64,000 bases of DNA, taken from Anseranas semipalmata (taxonomy: Eukaryota > Chordata > Aves > Anseriformes > Anseranatidae). The notes below the pieces were generated by a model. That model worked only from the letters and a program-made list of their open reading frames with translations. It searched no databases and was not told the origin of the DNA. Below, one piece after another: positions 13,153 to 24,072 of the stretch. The stretch covers positions 201,769 to 265,768 of the forward strand of contig VXAA01005249.1 in NCBI GenBank assembly GCA_013399115.1, given 5' to 3'. The position numbers and the translations under genes were made by a program. Positions within the stretch are counted from its first letter, which is position 1; every line of letters starts with the position of its first letter.

Positions 13153-14563
13153 TTGGGGGTAGGGAGGGTGTTTCATGGATATTGTTTTTTCTGTTTAATT
13201 CTCCTCATTGGTGACAAATGAGGGTAAATCTGCACAACTCTAGATAGTTAATGGTCCACTGGTAGGCGCTGTCTTCCACAAGTGTTACTGGTAGCCTCTA
13301 GGAAGCCACAGAAGTATGCCTGTGTGGCACCATCAGGGTGTTATCCCCTATGGCACTCGTGCAAGTAGACACAGGCTGGCTGGAGCTCTCCTCAGCCTGG
13401 GAAGAAGCCAAGTGGGTAAAGCTTCTGTTTTACCTCCTCCACAGATAACTCATCTGGCACCAGGTCTGTATGTACAGTCTTCTACATCCATCTGTATTAT
13501 TCAGAAACAATGGTCAAGCTGAAAAATAATGTTAATGTTTTCTTCTAAAAATATAAAGATAGATACATATCACGTAGTTAAGGGTTAATAAAATAGCAGC
13601 TATATAGTATGTTTATGACTTGAGCTAGTTTAGAGTAGGACATTGTATCCTTTTATGCGGAATATAAAGACTGGTTGATAGCATTATATTCTTCTGCAAA
13701 ATACACGTCTTTTAAAATATTTCTTAGTTTCTTAATTTATTCCATTGGAGTTTTGTTATCAGCTGGCCGTTACTTCAAAATGCCAAAAAACTGTGCCTGG
13801 AACACACTGTCTTTAGTGCAAATGTACTTAAGAAATATTTCCTAATTAGAACAGAATACTTCAGCAGCAGTACAACTTCTTTTTAAAAAAATACAAGATT
13901 TCTTTTTTAAAATAGGCAAAGATTAGAGAAGATGATAGGGAAACAGTGACTTGTTCTTTGTGACAAATGATGGGACTGCTTAAAATGATATGCTTTTAAC
14001 AATTACTGATTTTGTTAATTCTTAGGATGAGACCTAACTCAAGTAAAAACAGACAAGTTAAGTAACGGAGAACTTTGAATGAGATTTTCAAAGTCATGCA
14101 AAATAATGTGTGTGTGAAACCTTTACTTATTTTGAGCAGTGGAAGTATGGATTTCTCTATTAACAATTACTCTATGCAGATAAGTAGGATATGTTATTGT
14201 CAATGATTTTGTGTTCCACCTTTCTAGATGTTGGTGTTTTCCTCCAGCTTCCATTGGTGTGCTCTCCAGCAGTGCTGGCACAAGAGCAGGACACCTGTAT
14301 GGCTTCCCCTTTTTCAAAATGAGCTGAACTCTGTAAATCTTAAGTGTGTGTAGGTCTCTGCGGGCAAAGGGAAGATTTAGACCAGAGCAGCCCCCCCCCT
14401 CTGGGTGTCAGAACCTCCTGTGTCTGACTCCCCCAGAGTGGAGGTAAAAATACTTTAAAAGACCAGAGAGAGATTAATACTGAAGAACCCAATGTGGGTG
14501 GTGGTATGAAGTCAATAACTACTGATTCATGCAGAGAATTAGGAAAACACAAATAAGCACTGA
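13153..14563. other. unannotated unique DNA
   Basis: No gene or repeat family recognised. A short poly-C run lies near 14391-14399. The stretch ends at the target-site duplication of the LTR. Confidence 0.55.
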
Positions 14564-14568
14564 GATGC
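14564..14568. repeat. target-site duplication, left copy
   Basis: The five bases GATGC stand immediately before the first base (TGTGG) of the LTR. An identical GATGC follows its last base at 15462-15466. This marks a retroviral-type insertion. Confidence 0.85.
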
Positions 14569-14952
14569 TGTGGTGGTTTTACCCTGCTGGGCAGCTGAAC
14601 TCCACCACAGCTGCTCCCTCGCTCCCCCTTCTCAAAGGAAAAAGGGGAGAAAATACGATGGAAAAGAGCTCAAGGGTTGAGATAAGGACAGGGAGATCAC
14701 TCATCAATTACCATCATGGGCAAAACAGCCTCAGTGTAGGCAGATCAATGTAATTTATTGCCTATCGCTAGCAGATTAGAGCAGTGAGAAACTACAAGCA
14801 AACTAAAACACCTTCCCCCACCCACCCTCTTCTACCTCCTCCCCCTGAGCAGCGCAGGGGAACAGGGAATGGGGGCTGCGGTCAGTCCCTAACGCTGCGT
14901 CTCCACCGCTCCTTCACGGTCACTCTCTGCCCCTGCTCCACGTGGGGTCCCT

Positions 14953-15037
14953 CCCACGGGATGCTGTCCTTCCTGAACTGATCCTGCGGGGGCTTCCCAC
15001 GGGCTGCAGCTCTTCCAGAACTGCTCCCATATGGGTC
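14953..15037. repeat. imperfect 43-bp tandem unit inside the LTR
   Basis: Two copies of a unit starting CCCACGGG (14953 and 14996, period 43) run into the assembly gap. The unit contains a 'tgc..tcctt/tctt' middle and ends near 'gaactg..cc'. The missing 308 bases are likely more copies of this GC-rich unit. Confidence 0.65.
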
Positions 15038-15345
15038 NNNNNNNNNNNNNNNNNNNNNNNNNNNNNNNNNNNNNNNNNNNNNNNNNNNNNNNNNNNNNNN
15101 NNNNNNNNNNNNNNNNNNNNNNNNNNNNNNNNNNNNNNNNNNNNNNNNNNNNNNNNNNNNNNNNNNNNNNNNNNNNNNNNNNNNNNNNNNNNNNNNNNNN
15201 NNNNNNNNNNNNNNNNNNNNNNNNNNNNNNNNNNNNNNNNNNNNNNNNNNNNNNNNNNNNNNNNNNNNNNNNNNNNNNNNNNNNNNNNNNNNNNNNNNNN
15301 NNNNNNNNNNNNNNNNNNNNNNNNNNNNNNNNNNNNNNNNNNNNN
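15038..15345. other. assembly gap (308 N)
   Basis: Unresolved bases inside the LTR. Any open frame crossing this position is an artefact. The gap lies where a GC-rich tandem repeat begins, the usual cause of such breaks. Confidence 0.99.
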
Positions 15346-15461
15346 TTGGAGCCGGCTGGAGCTGGCTCTGATCTGACCTGGGGCAGCTGCTGGGCTCTGC
15401 TCACAGAGGCCACCCCTGCAGCCTCTCTGCTGCCAAACCCTTGCCACGTAAACCCAATACA

Positions 15462-15466
15462 GATGC
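15462..15466. repeat. target-site duplication, right copy
   Basis: GATGC directly after the final CA of the LTR, identical to the left copy at 14564-14568. Confidence 0.85.
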
Positions 15467-16821
15467 TCCTCAACAAAATAGGAAACATCTGTAACACAGA
15501 GGGGTGAAATATTCTTTAGTATATATAGTAAATAACCACCTCAGTGATGGTTATTTAGAAAATGGGGGTTCTAGAAAAGATAAAGATTCTCTGTTTTATT
15601 TATCCAGTCATGTAACTAACAATGCTGTCATCATGCATAAAGGGAGTGGACCTGAGTTTCTAAGCAAGTTCCTTTTCTGTTAAATAGTGACCAACTCATC
15701 CCTCCAGTTGAATCCTGTCCCTGCTCCTGTCCATAGCAAAGTTCCCATTGCGGCACAAGGTGCTGAAGAATAAGGTTGTCAGTAATTATTTCTATAGTTT
15801 ACATATTATATGAACTTTTAAAGACAGGTCTCTGATTATTCAGCTGAGAAGAATACATGTATAAAGAGAAGAGGAGTGTGTTTTTTATAGGCCTGTGTCC
15901 CCTAGAGTGAGGTAAAGAGGAGGTAGAATGTTTCCACTACAAATCAGGAATGATTTAAATCTACTGCAGTGTATTAATCTCACACAAATGATTTTTTTTT
16001 CTCAAAAATAAAACTAAAAAAATACAAAAAAAAAATCTAATTTTGAACCAGAGCGTTTCTGGTTCAGATTATGACCAAGAAAACTGGTCAATTAGTATGA
16101 CCAAACAAAGGAAGAGAACGGAGAGAAAGACAAGACTGAATATTAGTTCTGCTTCTGAAAGCCTTTTATTGTGAAAAGATACCCTAAAAAACAAGCCAAT
16201 GGAGAACTGAACCGCACATTATTAAAGCAAAAAAAAAAAACAAAACATGGCATCAGACTCCTTTCTTAAAGGAATATCCGTGATCATTTCGTTATAAAAT
16301 ATTATGCATGAATAACAATCATATACAGGACATTTTCTAAACCTATCGCATCATCCATAACATGAATGATTATTTAATATCATCTAGAGAAACACCACCT
16401 ACACTTAATGCATTATAAAATGAGAAAACTTGAAAGTAGACAGATGCACTGTGATAATATCTGTCTGAGCAATATGCACTTGTAGAAGCACAGAAGTATC
16501 AGGGCAAATTTTATTCTGAGATATAATGGCATGAACTTGTAGCAACTTTTCTGTGAAAAATGTAGGAAAATATAAGAAGTAGCAGTTGCAGAAGAAACAT
16601 TGAAAATTATTATGTTATGGATCATACAGAAATGGCTGTCAGCTTGATGGCTCAGAGTCAAATGATCTAAGTAAATCATGATAATAACAATATTTACAAC
16701 TGTTAGAGACTGAAAGTTCACAAGGTTGTTACAATCACTAGTGATATATGGCACATTGGTAAAGAGAGACTTTACCCAAAGACTGTATCCAAAGCAAAGA
16801 TAGATCGGGTGAAGGTCCATT
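15467..16821. other. unannotated AT-rich DNA
   Basis: No gene recognised. It contains A-rich stretches near 16026-16035 and 16231-16240 and a small perfect hairpin with 9-bp arms (16044-16052 and 16058-16066, loop GCGTT). A minus-strand open frame of 174 codons (16413-16937) runs out of the CR1 at its 5' side and is AT-composition noise beyond that. Confidence 0.55.
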
Positions 16822-16834
16822 GATTTATGAAATT
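16822..16834. repeat. 13-bp direct repeat flanking CR1, left copy
   Basis: GATTTATGAAATT ends exactly where the CR1 sequence starts. The same 13 bases recur at 17077-17089 after the CR1 tail. It is a possible target-site duplication. Confidence 0.6.
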
Positions 16835-17052
16835 TCCGGCTGAATATGAGACAATATTTCTTTCCTGTGAGGGTGACAGAGCACTGGCACAGGTTGCCCA
16901 GAGGGATTGTGGAGTCTCCTTCTCTGGAGATGTTCAAAACCCACCTGTATACAACCCTCTGTAACGTGCTTTAGGTGACCCTGCTTGGCAGAGGGTTGGA
17001 CTAGATGATCTCCTGAGGTCCCTGCCAACCTCAGCCATTCTGTGATTCTGTG
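16835..17052 (+). mobile_element. CR1 LINE 3' fragment
   Basis: A 5'-truncated CR1 of about 218 bp. It begins in the ORF2 region encoding the [18 protein letters not shown] stretch (here decayed), continues through 'tggagtctccttctctggag' (VESPSLEIF), and has the 3' UTR 'ttggactagatgatctcctg' and the tail ATTCTGTG ATTCTGTG at about 17037-17052. It belongs to the same broad subfamily as the copies at 31.8 and 37.3 kb. A short AT-rich slippage-like tail (17053-17076) joins it to the right direct repeat. Confidence 0.9.
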
Positions 17053-17076
17053 AAATTTATGATTTATGATTTATAT

Positions 17077-17089
17077 GATTTATGAAATT
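17077..17089. repeat. 13-bp direct repeat flanking CR1, right copy
   Basis: Identical to 16822-16834. Between the CR1 tail and this copy lie further partial GATTTAT units, so local slippage is an alternative to a true target-site duplication. Confidence 0.6.
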
Positions 17090-18111
17090 ATTGCGATTTT
17101 CTTGCAAAATACCACAAAATACATCCTGTATGTTTTCCCATGGCCCCTTTCCTTCCCTGTCTTTTCATTTTTATGTCCCAAATTTTAAAATTGCTTCATT
17201 TTGCATTGGTATGATGGTTCAAATGCCTTTAAAATATGTAGAGATGGTTGCAAAACTTAAAACAGGATATTGAGTTTGCTACATTCTTGCCTTTCCTCTG
17301 TTACATTTGGTTAATATGACTTGTTGATTTTTCAGTGTTCAGAACATGCACACTGTTTTAAGTGATAAATTAGTAGATTATATTTATTTTCTATCATGCT
17401 GTGAAAGTCTGTTCCAGGCTCAAAAATAGCTTGGTGCAATCACATGGTGAATTCTGTGCGGCTTCCACTGCCCAGATTATATTAGTTATTAGCCATTCAA
17501 AGTAAAATTTAAAAACAAGCAAGTACAAATCAACACATTCCAGATGGTTTTCCAATTGTAAAGTCTCCAAATATTTTATGTGTTGACAATGACTGACTGA
17601 GAGCTATAATTTGCTCTGGCAAGAACATTTAAGTGCATCCCACACACCCCATTACTGGCGGAGATAAAGGCTCAATGAAATTTTCGAGCTTAATCAATTT
17701 GCACACCCACATCTGCCTGCAGACAGAGTAGAAATTACCAGCTGGCTTTGAAGACCAAGCACACAGGATTTCCTGACTTCTCCCTAGCAGAGCACCTGCC
17801 CTGACTTGTTCAACACCCTCACAGGCTACATGGCAAGCTCAACAGGGTCAGGGCACGAGCACCACGGTGCTGTTATTCTTGCTGCCTGGAACAGCACTGG
17901 TTGCTGCCAGCTTTTCTTGATGATGTTGACATACTGCTTGGAGGATTGCTTAGGCCCAGGACATTCCCCAAATGGGAAAGCCCATGTGTTTGGGTCAGGA
18001 AGTACATAGCCATACAGACAAAACATGTGCAATGTTGTTTTCCCTCTAGGTCAGAGATGAGTTTTGTTCAGAATTAGTTATTGGGACATATACTTTCCTG
18101 GCAGCCTCCTC
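17090..18111. other. unique DNA with a candidate conserved noncoding block
   Basis: No gene recognised. The part from about 17400 to 17760 is less repetitive and more evenly composed than its surroundings and carries several factor-like motifs (see separate entry). The rest, including the GC-richer 17760-18080, shows nothing I can name. Confidence 0.5.
17560..17760. promoter_or_regulatory. candidate regulatory element (motif cluster)
   Basis: Visible motifs are a GATA-type AGATAA at 17662-17667, CACACCC (KLF-type) at 17643-17649 and 17702-17708, and an E-box CAGCTG at 17739-17744. Motif presence alone is weak evidence, because each occurs often by chance. I list it because the block lacks repeats and has balanced composition. 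Function is inference only. Confidence 0.22.
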
Positions 18112-18195
18112 TAAGGGACTATGTTTGAGCAAGGGGATTGGACCAGATGACTTCCAGAGGCACCTTCCAACCTCAATCATTCTGTGATTCTGTGA
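18112..18195 (+). mobile_element. short CR1 LINE 3' end
   Basis: Only the terminal 3' UTR remains: 'gagcaaggggattggaccag', 'atgacttccagaggcacctt', 'ccaacctcaatca', then ATTCTGTG ATTCTGTG at 18179-18195. It is severely 5'-truncated and has no coding content. Confidence 0.88.
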
Positions 18196-21100
18196 AAGGT
18201 GAACTCTAAGTGCAGGAAAGTGTACATCTCTGTACAAAAGGTCTTGCTAAATAAAAGGTGCCAGGGAGCAGTCCCTGGTCCTAAGGCCAATTGGTGCAAC
18301 TGGCTTATATCCATACTGTTTCCACAGCCAGTAGTCGTGTTCCTACAGCATAACCTCTGGATCTCTTCTGGGCCCTGTGTGGTAACACTTCATTATTTAA
18401 TGTGTGCTTTTCCAGTTCAAACTGTATGGCAGAGCATGAGAACTATGTGGCAGACCACTACAGTGATGATATTATGGCACAAAAACTGTCCACATACCTC
18501 TGAGCTGTGGCATAAATGAACACAGTAAATTTGAGGATTCAAAGTGTGGGCAGTGTTGGTAGAGAAAGCCAAGCTGTCCACGCCGTCTTGGAAACAGTCC
18601 TTAGGATGGGCTATTATCAGAAGCCTTTCCATGCTTTGCATGGGAGAGAACAAAAATGGCTACATGGGTGGGCAAGCAAGGCTCAGTGTTTGATATCACC
18701 TTTGATTTTACAGCATAGATGTGTCCAAAGTGACATGTGTTGCAGCAGAATCACATGCATTGAAAAATGGAAAACTGCTCTGTGCACTCTTCTGTGTAGT
18801 ACTGCTTCACATGGTATCACTTTTTCCCAGGCAGTGTTGTCATGCATCTGAGTTTCCCAAGACCTGCACTTTTTCCCAGGAAGGCTTTGAAGTTTTCTGT
18901 TATTCACTGAAATGCACAGTGGCTGTGTTAGAGCAATAACATTTTCCTGGCTGCCAGGTACCTGGTATTGTCATATAGATCCACGTCAGCTTGGCAACTC
19001 AGCTTGAAAAAAAGTAGAGGGAGTTGGATGCTTCCAGGAAACACTGGCTCTGCAGCTCGAGCGCTGAACACGTCGGCATATGCATAGTCCTCTTGGCAGG
19101 CCCCAACTTCCAGTGAGTGTTGGAAATCCCAGACACAGCTATAGCAACCCTGTTCTCAGGGAGATGGAGCGGTGACTGATGAGCATGCCTGATGCCTTAA
19201 TCTTTGCATGTGTTGGCTGTTTTCTGTTTATCTTGATGTAATTAACTGAACAGTCCCCATATTAGTTCATTTAGTGTCATGAGAATTGGTATCTTCCTCT
19301 CGTATCAGTTGCAGCTGTCCTTTCCTGATCTGACTCCAGTGCACACGCTGTACTTCTTGTGGTGACTCATATGTTGAAAAATGTCGTAACCACATGAAAA
19401 CTCAGAAATGACCTAGAGAAAGCATGCAGATGCATCCAGATACACGAGTGGTAAATAATACTTACAGACCAAAACAACGTGGAAAGCCAAAAGGCCTAGC
19501 TAACACTGGGAGCAAGCTGAGTTATCCATACTCAATAAGAATAAATGACCTGATATGTATAGATCCTTCTGTCTGGCAAATGATTCTAGGGAGGAGTTTG
19601 TAGAGAGGTGGATGGTATTCACAACCTTCTGCAGCACAGCTCCTGTGAACCAACCTCTGACTTGGAGGTGGTTATAGGGTATATTTGATCTGTTAGATGC
19701 TTAAAATTTTCCCTCAAAAAAAAAAAAGTCTCTCCACAGTTATTTAAACCTGCTTGAAAATTCACATCTCATGCAACTCAGCCTACTCCAGTGCGAAAAC
19801 TCACTGCAAACTACAGAGGGCAGGTGAGGATTATAAAGCTGTGGATGGATTTGTACATTTAGTATTCGAATGCCTCACACAAGGTCTTTTCTTATTTGGA
19901 CATAAGCCAAATGTTCCTTCAAGCTGGTGACTTGCACTGTCTCCCTTGGCTGAGAGATGACTTTTTAATTTTTGAATGCATTAAGGAGTTCATATTTCAA
20001 GATAAAAAGGAAACATGGGTGAATGTTGCTTTATAGATGGAAGCTAACATCAAATATTAACGATGAAAGTTATGTAAAAGAAAGACTATTTTTGATGTTT
20101 CTCCCTTTCCTTTGTTTTCCTGCCACCAGAGCTGAACCTCTGTCAACGCTTCTCAAAAAGTTGATAATTCAACCATTCACTTCTGACTGATGTATGGCAC
20201 ATAGTTTCTCTTGGTCTTATGGCAATGTATTGTGTTTTCTGGTGTGCACCCTTCAGCAACACTCTGGTCCACAGGTTCTCAAAGTGCTGCTCTCATATGT
20301 AAGGACTTCAATCCTACATGTCCTCTGACATACAGTCAGAGTGCTGAGTGGGAAAGAGACGGTATATACGTTTACTCCATTCTTTCCAAAGGCTAATGGC
20401 AATAAGCAATTCCATTTATTTTGGAATAATTACAAACATTGTATTCAGGGAAGAGTGAAATCACATCAATCATTCAGGTCTTGTATAAGCATTTGGCAAC
20501 ATAAAGTTTAGCTCAGTTAATAACTTCTTTCCAGCATAGAGTTGAAAAAAGAAAGCACAGATGTTTGCGTCTTTTAGATAACACAGAAACTCTGATGCAT
20601 AAACTAACTAGTGTAGTGGGTGGAATGAATTCCCAAAAGAGAGGAAAATAGAAGTTAAAAATATACGAAGGAATTTTTAAACAGGTATCAGAGGGAAGGT
20701 GGTAATGGTGTAGGAATGCAGGTTTATCCATTTTCCTTTTACAACATGATGTGTTTTTAACAACAACAATAGCCAGGAAAAAAATCCCTGGTTTGGAATT
20801 TTGTTAAAAATATTAACTTTCTAAAAGTTTAATGAAGTATACAAAGGACCATAACCAGGTAAAAGGAAAGGTTTTCAGCTACACTTTGGATTAATTTAAA
20901 TGTAAAATTAAATTTGGAAAGTAAATCCTATATCCTTATTCTTAAAACGTGATATCCAACATTCTTAAAAGATGGAATGATGAGGGGAAACTGTAATGAA
21001 ATCTATTCTTTCCATGGTATGTAATTTAATATTTTTCAGCTGTATAAGTAGTATTAAGCATTGATCCCAGTAGGTGGTCTTATTAAAACATTTATTTTTA

Positions 21101-23960
21101 AATTTGTTTTTATTATAACAGTCTCATTTTGTGATGAAAACAAAAAGTAAATTGCTATTATACAAGGTATGATTGGATTTATTATCTTCACAGATAGAGA
21201 CTAAACTTATTAAGGTTTATCCTCGAAGGAGAGCACTTTCATACCAAATGTGTGTCCATTTAATGACTGCTACAAACAACGTGTCAATAAATTAATAGCT
21301 TTTATTTTTGAAGCAGAGACCAATGCATTTCCAGATGTGTAAATGTAACCATGAATTTACTGCAGGTGGTAAATTCCCATGAGTGCATTATCAAAATCAC
21401 AAGGGGATGTATTAAATCAGTGGAACAGATTAGAAAAAAGCTGGTTTCTTTCCCAGAGTTTTCCCTTTGTTACTGAAGCTGGGATGCTAAGCTTGTTCAC
21501 ATGTATGTTCCAGATTTGGTACACACAGAGGCAGTCCCAGAAGATGGATTTGTCAACCTGTAATACGTTAATCAGTTGAGTACTGGAATAGCCCAGTGGT
21601 TACCAGCAGTGAGTGCATTACTGAGAATGGCAAGCTAATTGCCAGCCTGCCTAATTTGCTTCTGTAGGAATTTCATAACCTGATTTTTCTCTGACACCTC
21701 TTGCTAAAGACATAGGTTTACTAATAATTCACAGACCTAAGAATTTGGGCTTTTTTCAATTAAACATAACATGCAGTATGGGACCACACCAGCCAATATA
21801 CTTCACAGTTTAAAACTAGGCTGGTTCCCTACCCTCAGCATTGACCTACTAGCATGTTTCTGTTTTTCTCTTCTCCTGCAGGCAAAGTGAGCAGCTGAGC
21901 TGAGTACTGCTGCAATCCACAAGCACAGTTTGGGAAATCAACTTCAAACTGGGATTTCTGTGATGAGAGGCCTGGAAATACGATGTACCCTGCAGCCAGT
22001 TTTACCTGAGCTCAATATTTTCCTGCCTAGAAGACAGAGAGATGAAAGGAAGAAGAAGGGGTTCGGCTTTTTGGTGACAGTAGACTGTTAATTTGTTTTT
22101 ATCTCATTTTAGGGAACTCAGTGATAATATGAGCACTTTTTTGGTGAAAACTGGTTTAAAAATCACAAGAAAACACCCCTGTTTGACCTATTTTAGTACT
22201 TCTAATTACAGTTAAAGGAATGTAAGCACTGACCTTGACATTTTAGATGTTATAGTTATTTTCATACCTTAAACAACTGAACTTAATTTTTGTCTGAAGA
22301 ATTAAATTAGTACTTCCTGCATTTATTTTTATCCAGGAAGATTAGTTTATCCATATTAGAGACACAGCTATGACAAGCCTGTGGAAGATTGCCCTAAGAA
22401 AGGCCAATTTTGCATTTTAGAATATATTCTATGATACACTCTTTGTCTTTGGGATTTCCACTACAGTAGGCAACAGTACCTTCATTTCCTATTCCCTAGT
22501 GAGCAAGTTAGTGTTTTGGAAGTTTTCTGAATCACTCTGAGATTTTAAAGGATCAAATTAGTGTCCAGTCGTACTGTAGGTACACTTCAATCTGATCTTC
22601 TTCAGGTGGAACCAGAACTGATTCCTTTGAAACACCTGAGGTTGTCTCTGTATGGAAAATAGGCCAGAGGCAACCCTCAAGGTTATCAAGATTGCCTATG
22701 AGGAGCAGAACAAAAGACTATCTTGTTTGGTGTTAGCTTTTAGCTGACTAGCTAAGAGGTGAGTCAAAGTAAACTTCTAAATACTTGAATGCTTCCCTTG
22801 ACGTATTTGCTGTATCATACTATTAAATTGCAGAGGTGAAAATTTCCCATGAAAATTGTCTGTCTTTGTGATAGACAGGAGCTGGCAATTCTTTCAACCG
22901 CAAGGCCTGGGGAGCAGGCCAAGATGGGGGTTGAAATGGGGAGGTATAACTGAAGGCATAGAAATTTTCTTCCTTCCCATGAAGGAAGACTGAACGGACT
23001 TGGGACTCTTTGATTCTCCTTACCTGCCTTTTTGAGGAGTACAGGAATACCACAAAATTTCTAGGTAATTATGATAAAGTCAGATTGTGCCGGTTAGAAC
23101 CCGTGAACAAAAGTAATGCTGTAGTTGTTTGTTGTTTATTGTTGTAAATGATGCTTTGATACATGGACCCAACAAAAACTTGGTTTCAATTAGTAGTGTT
23201 TATCTAAAAAGCAATGAAACATGATGTTTACATCTGACATAAGCAGGAAATCATGCTTAAATAGTTGTATAACTTTAAGGACACTGGAGTGGCAAAAGTA
23301 GCCAGCATAATAAGACTGTTATAAATGAAATAATAAGGAAATCTCTGCTAGGATGTGCTTATTCAATTGAGAGACAGGATTTCTAACAGATGCAGAAGGC
23401 TCAAAGCTCCCGTGGCAGATTGTGTAAAACTGACACAAAAATAACAAACAGAGAAAGGCAGCAGAGAAGGTTAGAAATGTGCAGACAAGTGCTAACAGAG
23501 GTCTAAACCATATATCTGACAGATCTTGAGGTCTTATGAGGTTTTCTCTGTAACATCTAAGTGACAAACTGAATGCCGAGAGTGATGATCTGCTAGGGAG
23601 AAAAGTGTCATCTGATGATTATCAGCACTAGGGGGTGGTCAGCCACATCATTGCTAAGTTGTTAATAGTTTTGTGCCCAATTGCCCAGATCTTGAGACAT
23701 TGAAAGCTGGTGTGTCAGGGGAAAAGTTCTGCGTCTCCATCTTATGAAGCTTAATTAGAAAGGATCAGATTCTGTACTTTGTTCACACTAATAAACATCT
23801 TACTCCACAAGCAGAAGTCAGTGCAACTGCATGGAAATAAAGCTCCAGGCAATCAGCAGAACTACTGAGAAGCACAATGCTCCCTGTCATTAGCTCTATG
23901 ATGTCTTTAAATAAACAGGGAATGCATTTGTTTTACCCTGTTGCCTATTAATGTTGTGTA
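18196..23960. other. long unannotated stretch
   Basis: In 5.8 kb no gene, RNA or repeat family is recognised. Several open frames of 70-111 codons lie on both strands at 18.2-18.95 kb, overlapping each other in a slightly GC-richer segment, without any shared domain. They look like chance. A 12-base A run is at 19716-19727. A strong splice-acceptor-like polypyrimidine tract plus CAG ends at 21881. Confidence 0.5.
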
Positions 23961-24072
23961 TCATAGAATCATAGAATAGTTTGGGTTGAAGGGACCTTAA
24001 AGATCATCTCGTACCAACCTCCTTGCCATGGGCAGGGACACCTTCCGCCAGACCAGGTTGCACAATAAGCCT
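23961..24072 (-). mobile_element. CR1 LINE 3' end
   Basis: Read on the plus strand it begins TCATAGAATCATAGAATAG, then 'tttgggttgaagggacctta', 'aagatcatctcgtaccaacc', 'tccttgccatgggcagggac' and 'accttccgccagaccagg'. This is the reverse complement of a CR1 3' UTR of the same type as the copy at 46.8-47.5 kb (CCCATGGCAGGG... AACCATTCTATGATTCTATGA). It is 5'-truncated and noncoding. Confidence 0.9.

Larger units (their letters stand above)
14569..15461 (-). mobile_element. solo LTR of an avian endogenous retrovirus
   Basis: The element has TG...CA ends, a perfect 5-bp duplication on both sides and no internal viral genes, so it is a solo LTR left by recombination between two LTRs. I recognise the sequence as a widespread avian ERV LTR family but cannot name it firmly. 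A 5-bp duplication fits ERVL-type (class III) integration better than the usual 6 bp of ERVK. Orientation is inferred as minus: the only canonical AATAAA inside is on the minus strand (14754-14759), about 185 bases from the 14569 end, which suits a poly-A signal in R followed by U5. The remaining sequence is GC-rich and keeps many CpGs, which suggests a fairly recent insertion. The promoter part of U3 probably falls in the internal gap. No viral protein is encoded. Confidence 0.88.

Noticed and set aside
12972..13221. Hydrophobic open frames resembling membrane segments
   Set aside because: They are produced by the TTTG-rich low-complexity tract.
14889..15507. Open frames of 140-200 codons over the LTR on both strands
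   Set aside because: They exist only because the 308 Ns contain no stops. The flanking sequence is LTR.
16413..16937. 174-codon minus-strand open frame
   Set aside because: The first part is antisense to CR1 and the rest is AT-rich sequence without any recognisable domain.
18199..18939. Cluster of overlapping 70-111-codon frames on both strands
   Set aside because: The overlap on both strands, lack of domains and absence of codon signal point to a GC-richer noncoding segment.
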